A DNA stretch of 64,000 bases, from NCBI GenBank assembly GCA_030248195.1, contig JASAND010022014.1, positions 1 to 64,000 on the forward strand, written 5' to 3'. Position 1 is the stretch's first letter. Every line of letters starts with the position of its first letter. Positions 41,527 through 54,327 of the stretch are shown here, one piece after another. The stretch comes from Trissonchulus latispiculum. Lineage: Eukaryota; Nematoda; Enoplea; Enoplida; Ironidae. Made by a program: the position numbers and the translations under genes. The notes beneath the pieces are model-generated. The model was not told where the DNA came from and searched no databases. It saw nothing but the letters and a program-made list of their open reading frames with translations.

Positions 41527-42294
41527 GTAGCTATGTGTAATGTGTATGTTATTTTAATAACCTAATTTAACCTATAATACCTAATTTAATAACGGAATAA
41601 CCTAATTTATGAAATTTAACAAATTTCCTTTACTGACAGACAGCACGTAGAGAGAAGAAATTAATAAACTGAGTAAAAATCAAGATCCCTTGCATGAAAT
41701 AAATTAGTTGCTTAGCATACAGGATTTTCGAAAAAGATAGAGCTAGTGACAACCGTTTCTGCATGTTTTATCACAATGGAAATGCCACAATTTGGTCTCA
41801 TTTTTGTCTCCATATCCATTATGCGGTGCATCTTGCTTTGAGGATGGGGTCTTTGATTTTAAGTCTTGTTGGTACACAAACAGCACGCAGGAGTTCTCCG
41901 CATCTGCTCTTTTCTATAAAACTCTGTGCACCTTTGAAGTTTTCATGGTAGGAAATTTCGATTAAGTCTATTTACACACAAACATGACATCGTGGAACCA
42001 ATACACCCACAAATAATTGAATGGTGCTAGTGCTCAGAGTAAATTGTTAGATTTTAGAATTGATTTTAAGCTAAGCTGAGTAATTAAGTAGCTGTGTATA
42101 AATTGTTATCTACTGGAGTAAATGTAAGTCTCTTGTCAGCTAATTATTATCATGCAACCAAAGGGTACAATTTTCGCAAAAGACATTTTAAGAGAACAGG
42201 ATTGTCGTCAAGCGATCGTGAGAAAAAAGTCTGGACGCTAAAATTTCTAATTTCTTTGCACGTGCTTCCATAAATATTGACCATTCTTGTTTAG
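41527..42294 (+). other. Intron of class C receptor copy 1
   Basis: Donor GAAGCAG|GTAGCT and acceptor TTGTTTAG|AAATT. The equivalent intron of copy 2 is 50889-51719. The last 40 bases are similar in both copies (TTGACCATnnTTGTTTAG). No gene inside. Confidence 0.8.
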
Positions 42295-43862
42295 AAATTA
42301 TGAAAGAATACATTCAGCGGGTAAAGGCGTCGTTGCTGCACAGCTACGCCGAAGTCTGCGGAAATCGCTCGATCTGTCCAGAATATGCCGAAATGTTTAC
42401 GGGAAAGACCGCCAATGGAGGTCCGTCTGAGCATCGTTATAGCCTTTTTGAAAAACGCCTGGCCCAAACAATCGAAGAGGAAACCATAGCTGATCCTGAG
42501 TATGCCATTTACGAACTAATTCTGCCGCATCCCGTCGGCACTGAAGCTGATTGGAGTTGGACCAAAATTGGATCTGTGAAGTCCAATTCTGGAACTTTCA
42601 CAGATAACGAGAGCGACTACAGTCTCATTTGGACGGATCTTGCAAGATATAAACGGCAGAAAAGGGCATCCAGGCGGAAAAGGGGTTTATGTCAACCTCA
42701 ATGCAAGTTACGGCAGGCTAAAGTCTGCGTGAACGATTGCTGCTGGAAATGCCTTGACTGTGATGCATTCTCATACCCTATTACTCCGCTTAATTCTTGT
42801 CATAGAAAATATACTATCACAAACATCATGTCTGGTACTCAATGTGTCAAGTGTGGTACTGGAATGGCACCGAAATTTGGTAACGGTACATGGAGCTGTG
42901 AAATCGGTCTGCAAGGAATAGTAGCTTGGTATAGCTTGCAAGCAATTATTTTAGCAATCTTTTCCAGTCTGGGCCTACTACTGTGCTTACTGTCCCTAGT
43001 TCATTTGGCAAGAAATCGCTCTTCAGCCATGGTTAAACTTTCCCTTAACTATCACTTATTTGGGTTGCTGTTATGCAGCCTGATCCAATTTTTGACAGTC
43101 TTAGTGGCTTTGATAGTCTTTGGAATTCCGAGTTGGTACATTGGACCACGTTGCCTTATTTTTTGGATTGCGACTTCCTTGACTTCAGCTGCAGTCGCTG
43201 CCTTGATGCTCACCAAACTGCAGACCTACCGAGCTCTGGTGGACTTCAACCGAACCAATAGAAATGTAGTCATCAAAATTCGTACGATTACTGCCAGTGC
43301 TATTATGTGTGTTTCTGGAGCCTGTTGTTTGGCAGGTAGTTCTGTTGAGCATCAACAGACTGATTTGGAATATTTCTGGTCTAAACCAGATGTCCCGGCC
43401 TGGGTGAAGGGCTGTAACTGGTGCAGCCAGCGTCCGAAGACATATCTAATGTCCGTTGCGTTCCTATGGCCAGGCCTGATTCATTTCTACATCATTCTAC
43501 GAGGGGTGAAGTTTGTCAAGGACCAAGTCAGTCATAACTATATCACTAGAGAAATTCTGTTTCTATTGCAAGGCTCTACCGTAAACCTGATTCTGGTTTC
43601 TTCCCTGGCACCAGTGATTTGGTTTGGCGTTGGGTCAAGTCAATCTGGAAGTAGTCCTGAAACTCAAATGATGTGGTATTTGTTCAGCGTTATCTGCAGT
43701 GCGGTGTCACTGCTAGTCTGCATGGTTCTGCCACAACTCTACCTCATTACATTCAAACCGACTTATGCCAAAACACTATTCTCGGCAGTTCCTGCAGTTT
43801 GCGCCGTTCCGGCACAGCTGCACGAAAGCTCACTTGCTGATACCTCAATTCGTACTATCTAA

Positions 43863-46800
43863 TGCTCTAGTGTTTGTATTAATCTGATTTGAAATGAAAC
43901 GCAGTGCAGCAAAAATTCTGGTAAAACAATTTACTCCAACCTTTGCTAACCCATCCATTGACACACTGAAGATCTGCGTTCACAAATAAAGCATCGTTGT
44001 TTCAAATCATGGCATCTTCTTGATAGTAAAATATTCACATTATTGCGGTTATGGTAGGGTTCAATTTAACTCTGCCCCGACCAAAGCATTCCTGACCGTT
44101 TCGTTGTAAAGACTTAAAATGGCAGTGGAATATGCAGCTGAAAATGCAAACGTGCATCGTGCCAGTTTGCTCCAGGCCTGTATACGGTACCATAATCTGT
44201 CATATTTGCATCAAACAAAGGAAAAACATATTTTTGTTTTCTTTTGTTTTGCTTAGCACCGACGGGTGCCTAATGAGACCTGCCATACACTAGGTTCTGC
44301 TGACTACTGAAAAGTAAAAGGCACAATGAAGCTCGACAATACAATTACTCAGTCCAAAGTGTGTCTATTGCGAGCTTCATCGTATAAGCATAGCGTGCGA
44401 ATTTCTTTGAAGTGATGGCTCCAATTTGCAGGGGGGACCAACCGTTACCATACAGATAATGTCACAAGCCTAGTAACTAACAGCGTAGAACTTGTCACAC
44501 TCTTAGTTACTATGGAGTTATGTACTTAGGCCCTATTTCTTTAAAGATTAAACGGATTAGATTAAAATTAATCCGCATTAAAGAAATAGCAACTCGGATT
44601 AAACGGATTAAACTTTAATCCAGCGAGTTGAAGGAGTTAAACGGATTAAATTTAATCTTGTTTCTTTAATGCACCTAGGATTAAAATTTTAATCTAATCC
44701 TTCTTCTTTATTCCCACATCGGATTAAAAACTTAACGAGTTAATTTTAATCCGACCTGCTTAATCGCTGTTTCTTTAAAGATTAATTTTAATCCGTTTAA
44801 TCCTCCGCCTGCATTTTCAACTAACTTTTAATCCTCGTGCAGCTACGCGGATTAAACGGATTACAAGTTGGCGGATTAAAATTTTTAATCGCTATTTCTT
44901 TTTTAATGGATTAAATGGATTAAAATCAACTCGTTTAATCCGCGGATTAAAAATGGTCGGATTAAACGAGTTAAGTTTAATCCTTTTAATCCGTTTAATC
45001 CTGCATTAAAGAAATAGAAATTAAAATTTTAATCCGGCTGATTTCTAATCCGTTTAATCTTTAAAGAAATAGGCCCTTTGACAATTGAGACTTTGAAGTT
45101 ATCTCAGTTCATGAAAAGAATATTAGCCAAACCTTTTCTTTACATTTAATTAGATAAAGAAGAAAGACATGAGTCCATAATTCTCTCATATATAGAAGAA
45201 GAGTAACCCGCTAGAGGGCTCCTATACATTGCATTGCGTTGCGATGCTCCGCCCACAATATGCGAATGTTTCCCCGTTTGGTGGGGGGTCCACAAGCTGA
45301 AAAATGTCCCCGTTTTGTGGGGGTCGGCAAGACTGGTTATTGGCTGAATCTGACTGGCTGTTGGCGTGGCCCAAATGGGGACCCTTTTTAGTGACCCCCA
45401 AGACAGGGAGCATTCACGTCCCTGAAGTTAGCAATGCCACCTAATATGAGTCAGCGCTAAAACTGATTGAGTCAGTTAATTTATGCTGAAAAATTAATGA
45501 GTCACTTATTATCTCGATTGAGACAGCTGTTTTTTGCTTAGAAGTAATAATAATACGTTGGAACTGCTAACAACAGGTTCACTGTGTCACTTTTCGATCA
45601 TGAGCTAAAAATTGTTAAGCTGGTAGCTACCATATTAAGCGATTAAAACCGGGTTCCAATTTCGCTGCTTCCGTCAGGTTCCGGTCAGCTGAAGTCTAAC
45701 AAGACTGGCCTTGGGTAACAACTGCTTCAAGTACACGGAAGGTAGGCACAGTAAGCTTAGACACTAGATCCTCAAAAGGTGATGTGTCCAAAATTGAGGA
45801 TTCCCTGTAGCCAACCTGGACAGGGGTCTTTGTCGTGAGTCCGTTTGTTGATGGCAGCGGTCTAATAGAGGCTGACAGCAAGCGAGCTCGAAGCTTGCTT
45901 TTTGAAGGATAGTCTGGTCACAACAATGAACACTGATTCTTAGATCTTGATTACAAATCAAGAACACCAATTGATCGGTTCTTTGTAGGGCACAGGGGTC
46001 CAAGTCTGTTCATTTACTTGTTCAGGGGCGAAGCCCGGCTCCAGTATCTTTGTCAGGATTTGGTGCCCTAGTTAATACGCCTGATAAAAGGCACTGCAAT
46101 TTATTGATAATAATTATAAAATAAATTATGACAATAATTCGAACAGGTAGAGATTAAGCTATGAACAATGCGTGGTACAAACGATATAATGCATGATTAC
46201 AGGCAAACAGTACAGAGTTTGCCAGAGTAGTACTCTATTTATCACAGGTTACGATTATTAAATTTATAGGGACAAGGTTTTGACGCTTTAACTCGACTCA
46301 ATTACTTCTTCTTCTTTTTATGACAATTAACCCAAACTATCACTAAACTCTACTGTGCGGTCCTTATATACTTGTGCTCGTGTTTGTACTAAACTCTTTG
46401 TCCGTCCTCCTTACCAAGGACAATATAACGCCAATAAAAATTACTGAATATAAATTAATTAATAAGTTTAGAAATGTTAGTAGTACAAGATTCCGGTCTC
46501 TGGGTGAGCCCGAAACGCTGTAAATAACCTCAAAGGGAAGGCAACAGCGCACTATACTTCGGATGCTATTCGTTCACCAAAGGGTCAAACAGAAAGGGTC
46601 GGTCCGGTTTGGGGGTAGCCTGGTACGGTTATGGGCTTAGTACCAAATTTAATTTAATATCTTCCTTTTAATCTTCTACTTCTGATTATTGCTATCAACT
46701 GGACTGCTTAAGCCAGAGACATGGGGATAACAACCCCAAATTCAGTGACGAATGAATGAGTGATGTAACCCATTTTGTCAGGTAAATAATAAGGTTCAGT

Positions 46801-49400
46801 TTGTTGCAACTAAAGTTCAAGTTTCCAGAATTACAAACGAACGTTTATAACTGGTAGGTTTTAGGTCCCACAGTCTGTCTCTGCCTTAAAAGTCTATACC
46901 AAGCTCCGACTCAATTAGAGCACCTTACTCTGAGTACCAAACAATATCTGAGTCCAACGTTAAAGCCGTTAAAGCCGATTAAACAATATGGCCGGCAATT
47001 CCTAGTTGCCGGTTGCGGAGTGAATGTTTCTACTGACTAACTCAATAATTTAGGGTCGTAGCAAAGGGACCCTCTGATTTAAACTCAGGGGTTGGGGTTG
47101 GGTCCGCACTTAATATTCCCGAATTCTACATTAGAAACACAATTTTTGGCCAAAAGAGCCTTAAAAGTTATAAAAATTCTGGTCGTGGCTTGACCGATAA
47201 GTGCAACAAAAAGGAAAACGAAAAAAATGGCCCGAAGGCCAGAAAAGCCCTACATTTTTTCTAACCAGGGGAGGTCCGTTGAAATTCTCCATGCCACGAC
47301 AATGACACTCTACGGAGAGAGCACCGGGGGAGGGGAAAGCAATCGCTCTCGGTTGCACTCAAGCGAACACGGAGTGAAAGAAAATTTTTGGGACCGAGCT
47401 GGCAGTTTTGCTGACAGCTCGGTGACAGCTCATTAACGAAGCTGGAGGCGGTTTTTCTCTTTTATTTTAAGGCAAAACTTCTAGAAAGTTCTGGATGGAT
47501 TGGATGCAGAAATTCTGCAAAAGCAGCGAAATTTTCGTTAACACATGAACATAACCAAATGGATAATTTTGCAAATCTAGGCATCTTTCTTGAATTATTG
47601 AACAAGTTACACAATCTATTAATAGTTCCAAACTAGTTAATAATGTACTACGTACCTAATTATACCTATCTAGTTACTTTTTATTATGGTTTTAGTATTA
47701 GAGAAGGAGGTCGGCCCCCCTTCTAATTTTTGGGGTTAGAAAGTCGGGTTTGGATTTTTGGAATCAGCACCAAATTCTCTTTCATATAAGCCCAAGTCAT
47801 GTTAGGAATCAAAATTACAAAAATTAATTAATTATTAACTAATTTATTACTAATTAACACTAATGAATGTTATTTGACTACGTACTTAGCTACTTAATAC
47901 CTAGAATTGAACCATCTTCCAATAATTGTTATTTTTCAGCATAAATCGTCATTTATGGACAAATTCGCAATTAATTTTGACTCGCAAGTTTACAATTTCT
48001 GATATCTTCTGGTCAATAATTTCCTGACAATTCAGATCTTGTTAGTGACGAGTGCACAAAGTGGTGTGATAGACCATATTCAACTTAAACATGAGTACCA
48101 ACTCATTGTTCGAGCGTGAGATTCACTAAATCATTACCTGTGACGTTCGTGAGGAGTGACAATTCCAAGTATAGGAAATTTGGTGGCCAAATTACCCTTT
48201 CTCTCGCTTCTAGAGATGATTCTGCCAACATATAACGCGTTAATTAGACCTAAATTTATCATTTTAATTAGAATTCTTTCTTTAATTAAGTCCAAATCTT
48301 GTTCCCTATTAGTGAAATGTAAGTGATTTCGAATACTTAACAACTCTGGCTTGACAACAGAAATAACAAAAAATAAATAACATAATTATTGCTTAGACAT
48401 ATAATACTGGGCAAATTCTACATTAATAACTATTGATCTTCCCTCATGATTCCATAGCAGAAGAATTCTTTTTTGGCAGTTAGCTAGTTTGTTAATTTCA
48501 ACCGATTTCGACATTGGATTTTACTAATTCCATTACAAATACAATGAGTCACGGTTCTAAATAGATCGTTTCTTTTCAAAATAGTAAATCTTGTGTAAAT
48601 ATAGAAATAACCAAGGTAGGAAGGAATGATGATAGAAATTGATATAGTTAGCTAACCATTGACTAAAAGAGGTTTCCTTCAGTCATTTATTTGGTGTTCA
48701 GGTCGTCCAGTCAGGTCAGATAGCTCAAAATGTTTTAAAAGCCGGCGAGGGGCAACGTAAAATTCAAGGTGGATTATTTACTACCCTAATTATATATACG
48801 AATGAAAACAGCGGCAACCCCCAGCCATCCCCCCTTTCCCCGAAAATTAAGCGGACCATCCCATATTGGGGGGGAGCGCTATTTGGCCTAAGTTGCGTAT
48901 GTATTTCATAAACTCCGAATGTATGGCTTGAAATACTTATTTTTGTTAGATTACACGTTTGCAACTGTTTCATAGACTTGCTGTATCAATACTGACGTTA
49001 TTTCGAACTTAAAATATGCCAGTAATCAGCTTTTAGCAGTTTGAAAGCACTCTCTGGGAGAGAGAGAGAGTCATGTTAAACTCCAAAAGTTGACTCTTAT
49101 ATTCAAATTACTTCTTGGTTTGATGGTTTTTACAATTAAGGCTGGATATACGATTTTTGACATAAAAACAGAAAATTCTCGGGGGTAGGTTTGGGGGTTC
49201 TCAAGGCCCCCATCCAAAATCACCGTTGCACCTATGGTTGCTTGCTTCCCCCTGCACTTCTAGCATATCTTCGAGCTGGTGCTAAACTATCTTTACACCT
49301 ATGGCAGCTTTAATATCGCTTCAGTGAATTTCATTTTGTTTCACTTCATTTCATTTAATTTTATTTCGTTTCATCTTTGTTACTGTCTGCTGATATTCGC
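43863..49400. other. Spacer between the two class C receptor copies
   Basis: No gene recognised in 5.5 kb. It holds the 3' flank with AATAAA at 43985, the foldback element at 44529-45075 and otherwise unassigned, partly less AT-rich sequence at 45.2-47.5 kb that may be an old retroelement remnant. No RT, protease or integrase motif could be identified. Confidence 0.5.
44529..45075. mobile_element. Foldback element made of GGATTAAACGGATTAAA units
   Basis: Ends GGCCCTATTTCTTTAAAG and CTTTAAAGAAATAGGCC. The interior is many copies of (A)TTAATCCGTTTAATCC in both orientations, so several alternative hairpins are possible. 547 bp, non-coding. End style is like the small element at 26781. Confidence 0.75.
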
Positions 49401-49720
49401 ATTATTTATACAATTTAAAACTTCAGTTGCAAACACTTTCTGAGATTGCATTTTTTACCGTTCGCAGTGTTATTTCCTTATCAGTCTTGTTGCTGAAAAA
49501 TAGCAATTTATCAATAAGTATTTTGCCAGATGAAGTAAAATCTAAACTAATGAAACTGAGAAAAAACCACATAAATCAAACAACCCACTGCAAAGTTTAT
49601 ACGATTGCAGAGGGCTTAAGTTTTTCGGCAGCTACCTATTGTTTACATAATATTTCGAAAAATAAAATTAGGTAAATCTTTGTTTTATTCAATCCAATGG
49701 TATAATCTGACATCACCTAC

Positions 49721-52700
49721 ATGGCCACTTTTTGTGCACAGTCTACAATAATTGTGTGCACTATACTAACATGGCCTAGCGCCTGCCTTAAGGTAACCCT
49801 ATCAAATCTTTATGCTCAAGCGCCGTGTCTAAACATCATGGGATTCGATGGCATACCAGATATTTGCCTTTACAGTTATGCAGCCACAACGGAGGCTCTA
49901 TTACAGTCTACCAGAGAAGCTAACCAGGAATTGAAATCCATTGGCCTGGAGTTGGAGTTAGAATTTCTGGAGGATCACGGCAATCTCCCGGACTCGAATG
50001 ATGCCCTTTGTCATATCACATTGGGCGGACAGTTAAACAGCTGGTCTAAACGGCTCACACTGTGCCTCACAGATCCTGCCCAGTGCTGTCCGGGTAATCA
50101 GAAAAATGCCAGCACCATAAGACTCCTGGCTTTGGGAGATACGTATGATGTAACTAGCATGATAACAGAAGCAGACGTCGGGACTGCCTACTCCGCTTAC
50201 TGCCTAATGTCTCTGGGAAGCTGGGAAATCTGTTATAGAAAGGACTATACTATGGAGACGGTTAGATCATTACCAGAAGTTCGACTGGACATTCAGGAGA
50301 TTGTAATGAAGCAAATACTATCTGATTTGGAACCGATTTTTGCAACTCTCGTTGGCACTGAAAACGTTAACAACTACATTTTTAACAATTCGTTTTTGTC
50401 ATCTGCCAACTCTTGCGGATTTAATACCTATATGGAAGGATTCTGCATTAGCAATAATACGTATCCTTACGTAATTATATTTCAAGGCGGCTCAACAGAC
50501 GATCTGGCTAAGCTGGTTGCTGATATCTGTAATGTGTATTGTGTTCCACATTCCAGTCAGAAGGTTCTAATATTGTTACCACAGGGATGGATATCGAAGT
50601 TAGGATACAGCTGGAAATACAGTCAAAAAGGATTCCCGTTAGATCGTTGTGAACTGTTTCTGATGGTAACAATTTGGTCAGTTCATCTGATAGTCCCACA
50701 GGCCAAGGAATTTAGCAGAAATGTCATGAAATTAAATTATTCAGAGGTGATTGGAAGATCATTGGCGCATCAAAACAATGATTTAGTTCAGCTCTTTAAC
50801 AAAATTTGCTTTGACTTTAGTAACAGTGATATAACATTGGAGGACGCTCCTAATCCTTTCGTACTCAGTTGGGTTTTGGAAGAAGCAGGTGATTACGTTA
50901 ATGTTATTTCCAGTGCATAGTTTATTATCATGGAATGTCGCAGTAACTGTGAAATCCTTGGAATTTTTCATTGTATTAATATTTCAAATTTACCCTAAAA
51001 TTCTAGCGATATCCTAAAGCATTCATTTCCCCCTATTTCGAAGCATAAAGTGCAATTGCGTTATTATTGGTTTGAGGAAGATTGGCCCTCTTGTTCAATG
51101 CTCTAAAAAATTGTTCCTTCGACAATTCGTTCTAACGCATTTCACATTTCATTTAGGCGTCAATCAGTTATGAGTTAGTTTTAGCGCTGGTGGTGCTGTT
51201 AATTTTTGTGGCCCCTTCCTTCAGTTCAATTTTATTTTTATTTCTCTTTAAATTCTGACTATTAACTCAAAGTTTAGCTTCGCCCACTGGTTGTCCCGGT
51301 GTTTCCCATGCTTTGCCCTGCACTCCTGACCCAACCCAATTCTCCCGCTTCCTCCTTGTTATCGCTGCTTTCTATCCGTTTTCTTTCCCCAGCAATTGCA
51401 TGTTTTACTCTGTTAAGTAGCCCGGCGTTTCCATTAAATCCGTTTGTCATTTATTGAATTTATTAACTCTAATTTAATTACCAACTTTGAATTTAATTGG
51501 CTAAGTAGTATCCTGAGGTCAGCTCGGGAAAATTTATAGTTAGTTACTTTACTCCCCATCTCTTTTATCAAGCTCCGTGCCGGCTCCCACTTCAATCCCT
51601 TTGCAAAGTGTTCGTCAGAGCCGTCCGAGCAATATACACAATCGCCAACCGAACTTTAGAAACAATAGCTTGTCACTAAGATTTATGTATTTCCATATAA
51701 ATTGACCATAATTGTTTAGGAATTATGAAAGAATACATTCAACGAATAAAAGCTTCGTTGCTGTACAGCTACACCGAAGTCTGCGAAAATAAATCTAGTT
51801 GCCAAGAATACATGGAAATATTTGCTGAAAAAACCACCGACGGAGGTCCGTCTGAGCATAAGTACAGCCTCTTTGAAAAGCGATTGGTCCAAACGCTAGA
51901 AGAACAGAAAATAATTGGACCGGAGTACGCCATTTACGAATTAGTTCTGCCACATCCCGTCGGCACTGAACATGATTGGAGTTGGGCCAAGATTGGATCA
52001 GTGACGTCCAATTCTGGAATTTTCACTTTCAACGAGAGCGACTACAATTTGATCTGGATAGATTCTGAAAGATATGAACGGCAGAAAAATGCATCTAAAC
52101 TGCAAACGTCTTTATGTCAACCTCAATGCGGGTTGCGTCAGGCTAAGATTTGCGTGAACAATTGCTGCTGGAAATGTCTGGACTGCGATGCATTCTGCTA
52201 CCCAATTACATTGATTCATTCTTGCCATGGAGACCATACTAACACAAACTCGTGTGTCAAGTGTGATACTGGAATGGCACCGAAATTCATTAACGATGCA
52301 TGGAGCTGTGAAATCAGTATTCAGGGAATAGTAACTTGGAGCAGTCTAGAAACACTTGTTTTAGCCATTTTTTCAAGTCTGGGCGTATTGCTGTGCTTAC
52401 TGTCCCTAGTTCACTTGGTAAGATATCGCTCTTCTGCCATGGTTAAGCTTTCTCTTAACTATCACTTATTTGGATTGCTGTTATGCAGTCTGATCCAATT
52501 TTTGACAGTTTTAGTTGCACTGATAGTTTTTGCAATGCCTAGTTGGCACATTGGACCACGTTGCGTTACATTTTGGATTGCGACTTCCTTGATCTCAGCT
52601 ACAGTAGCTGCTTTGATGCTGACCAAACTACAGACCTATCGAGGTTTGGTAAATTTCAATCGGTCTGATAAAAACGTAGTCATCAAAATTCGTAAAATAA

Positions 52701-53257
52701 CTGCCAGTGCTATTATGTGCATTTCTGGTGCCTGTTGTTTGGCAGGAAGTTCTGTTGATTATCAGCAGGCTGATTTGGAATATTTCTGGCTAAATACAGA
52801 GATCCCAGCCTGGGTGAAAGGTTGCAACTGGTGCAGCCAGCGTCCAAAAACATATCTAATGTCCGCTGCGTTCCTATGGCCGGGCCTGGTTCATTTATAC
52901 ATCATTCTACGAGGGATGAAATTTGTTAAGGATCAAGTCAGTCATAATTATATAACGAGAGAAATTCTGTTTCTACTGCAATGTTCCACCATAAACCTGA
53001 TCTTGGTTTCCTGCATGGCAGCAGTGATCTGGTTTGGCGGGGGAGCAAGACAGCCTGGAAACAGTCCTGAAACCCAAATGATGTGGTATCCGTTCAGCGC
53101 TATCGGCAGTGCGGTGTCGCTGTTGGTCTGTATGGTTCTGCCACAACTCTACTTGATTACATTCAAACCGACTTATGCAAAAACATTTTTCTCGACAGCC
53201 TCTGCAGGTTGTGCAGTTGCTGCACGGCTGCACGGAAGTGGTTTTGCTGAAACCTGA
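49721..53257 (+). CDS. Class C GPCR copy 2, intact, two exons
   Basis: Exon 1 49721-50888 and exon 2 51720-53257 join in phase 1 (donor GAAGCAG|GTGATT, acceptor TTGTTTAG|GAATT), giving 901 residues. The ATG at 49721 starts a signal peptide-like segment (IIVCTILTW). Residues ~25-515 form a large ectodomain with several N-glycosylation sequons, presumed to be a Venus-flytrap ligand-binding module by position; I could not align it to a specific mGluR, CaSR or GABA-B ectodomain. Residues ~522-586 are a cysteine-rich domain (QPQC, ICVNNCCWKCLDCDAFC, SCVKC), as in NCD3G. Helices lie near 597-623, 630-659, 668-692, 715-735, 767-788, 806-830 and 844-871. The last ends PQLYLITFKPTYAK, matching the family's PKxYxIxFKP signature. 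Paralogue of the gene at 40368. Ligand unknown. Confidence 0.92.
50889..51719 (+). other. Intron of class C receptor copy 2
   Basis: 831 bp, phase 1, at the same codon as in copy 1. It contains a pyrimidine-rich stretch (51200-51440) but no gene. Confidence 0.8.
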
Positions 53258-54327
53258 ATATGTGCTGTTCACTTCAATGTACTAAGGTGTGCAATGTGCA
53301 TTAGACTGATTTTACACAAAAAACAGCATAGAATGGCTGTACGAGTACTTGCCATAGATCATCTAGTCAAACTTCTGTTCAACAGACAATGTTTTGGTAA
53401 AATTACGATTGCTTGCTGAATTTTGTCTGATTTCAAGAACCGGAACCAACTGCAATGGAAACGATCGTCTTTCATTTTTGCGCTAGTCCCATATACTAGA
53501 ATTTTGCCCTATTAAACAAACAGAAAAATGCTGCTATCTATCTGAGCCGTCTCGTAGAATTGGACAACATGCAGCTATTATTTATAATTGTGTATATTTA
53601 CATAATTTGTAACTCTATATACCTTGGAAACTGTAGAAAAAGCAGGGTACGTTAGATTCTTGCACGACGTGAATTATGAACAAAATTTACAAAAATTTGG
53701 ACCAAAATGGACCTTATCAATTCTGATTCTCTCTCCAGTTCTTTCTCAGTTAGTGCAAGTCTCAGGTCTCCTACTCCTCTTCAAAGCTTGAGCGAAGTTA
53801 AAAGTCAATTCCAAGTTTGCATGCTTGCCTGACTTTTCAAACCTACCTAGCTGCTTAAATTAGCAAGCTAGGTAGGATCGACAAGAGCGAACGAACGCTG
53901 TAGTCTGTCTGCAGCCTGATCATTCATCTTCGGGAAAATAAAAATAGGACTTGCATCAGTACATATTTTAATGTGCAATCGATAGTTACTGTAATGAGAA
54001 CATTCACAAATGCTATGAGTCCATTCAACACAAACGTTAAATGCCCGCTTGATAATCACAGGGACATTCACCATTAAGAGTTTGTTAAAATACAACAAGA
54101 CGTGTCACGTGTTAAATTTTATAACATCGTAATGTTGTGTTTTTCAGATTTTGTCAAATTCTGCAAACCATATTCCACCTACAAAGTTTTTTTTACCGGT
54201 ACAGAGTTTTCGAGCTTTTATTATTATTATAACAAATTATATTATGATAACAGTCCTCCTTAATGGCAGACATGTAAGGGTGTTCTTAAAACAAAAATAT
54301 CTATTTATGTTACGCATATTCATAGTA
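53258..54327. other. Intergenic, convergent receptor genes
   Basis: 1.07 kb between the stop of class C copy 2 (plus strand) and the stop of the rhodopsin-class gene (minus strand). No gene or clear repeat seen; an ATTAAA at about 53511 may serve copy 2. Confidence 0.5.

Larger units (their letters stand above)
40368..43862 (+). pseudogene. Class C GPCR copy 1, two exons, one in-frame nonsense codon
   Basis: Exon 1 is 40368-41526 and exon 2 42295-43862, with a 768-bp phase-1 GT-AG intron; total 909 codons including the terminal stop. The start is the ATG at 40368, followed by a hydrophobic signal-like stretch (IILCLILA). Codon 299 is TAA (41262-41264) where the paralogue at 49721 has CAA; the frame then continues uninterrupted. 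Exon 2 encodes a cysteine-rich domain (about residues 519-588, CxxxC, CCWKCLDCD, CVKC) like the NCD3G domain of mGluR/CaSR-type receptors, then seven membrane helices. As annotated it would yield only a truncated ectodomain fragment. Alternatives: recent pseudogene, segregating null allele, stop readthrough or sequencing error. An AATAAA at 43985 lies 120 bp past the stop. Confidence 0.85.

Noticed and set aside
45220..47430. Possible LTR retrotransposon or solo LTR in the less AT-rich region between receptor copies
   Set aside because: No matching direct repeats, primer-binding site or Pol motifs could be found by eye.
53868..54098. 76-codon minus-strand ORF between the class C and rhodopsin-class genes
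   Set aside because: No recognisable motif and an isolated short frame in AT-rich DNA.
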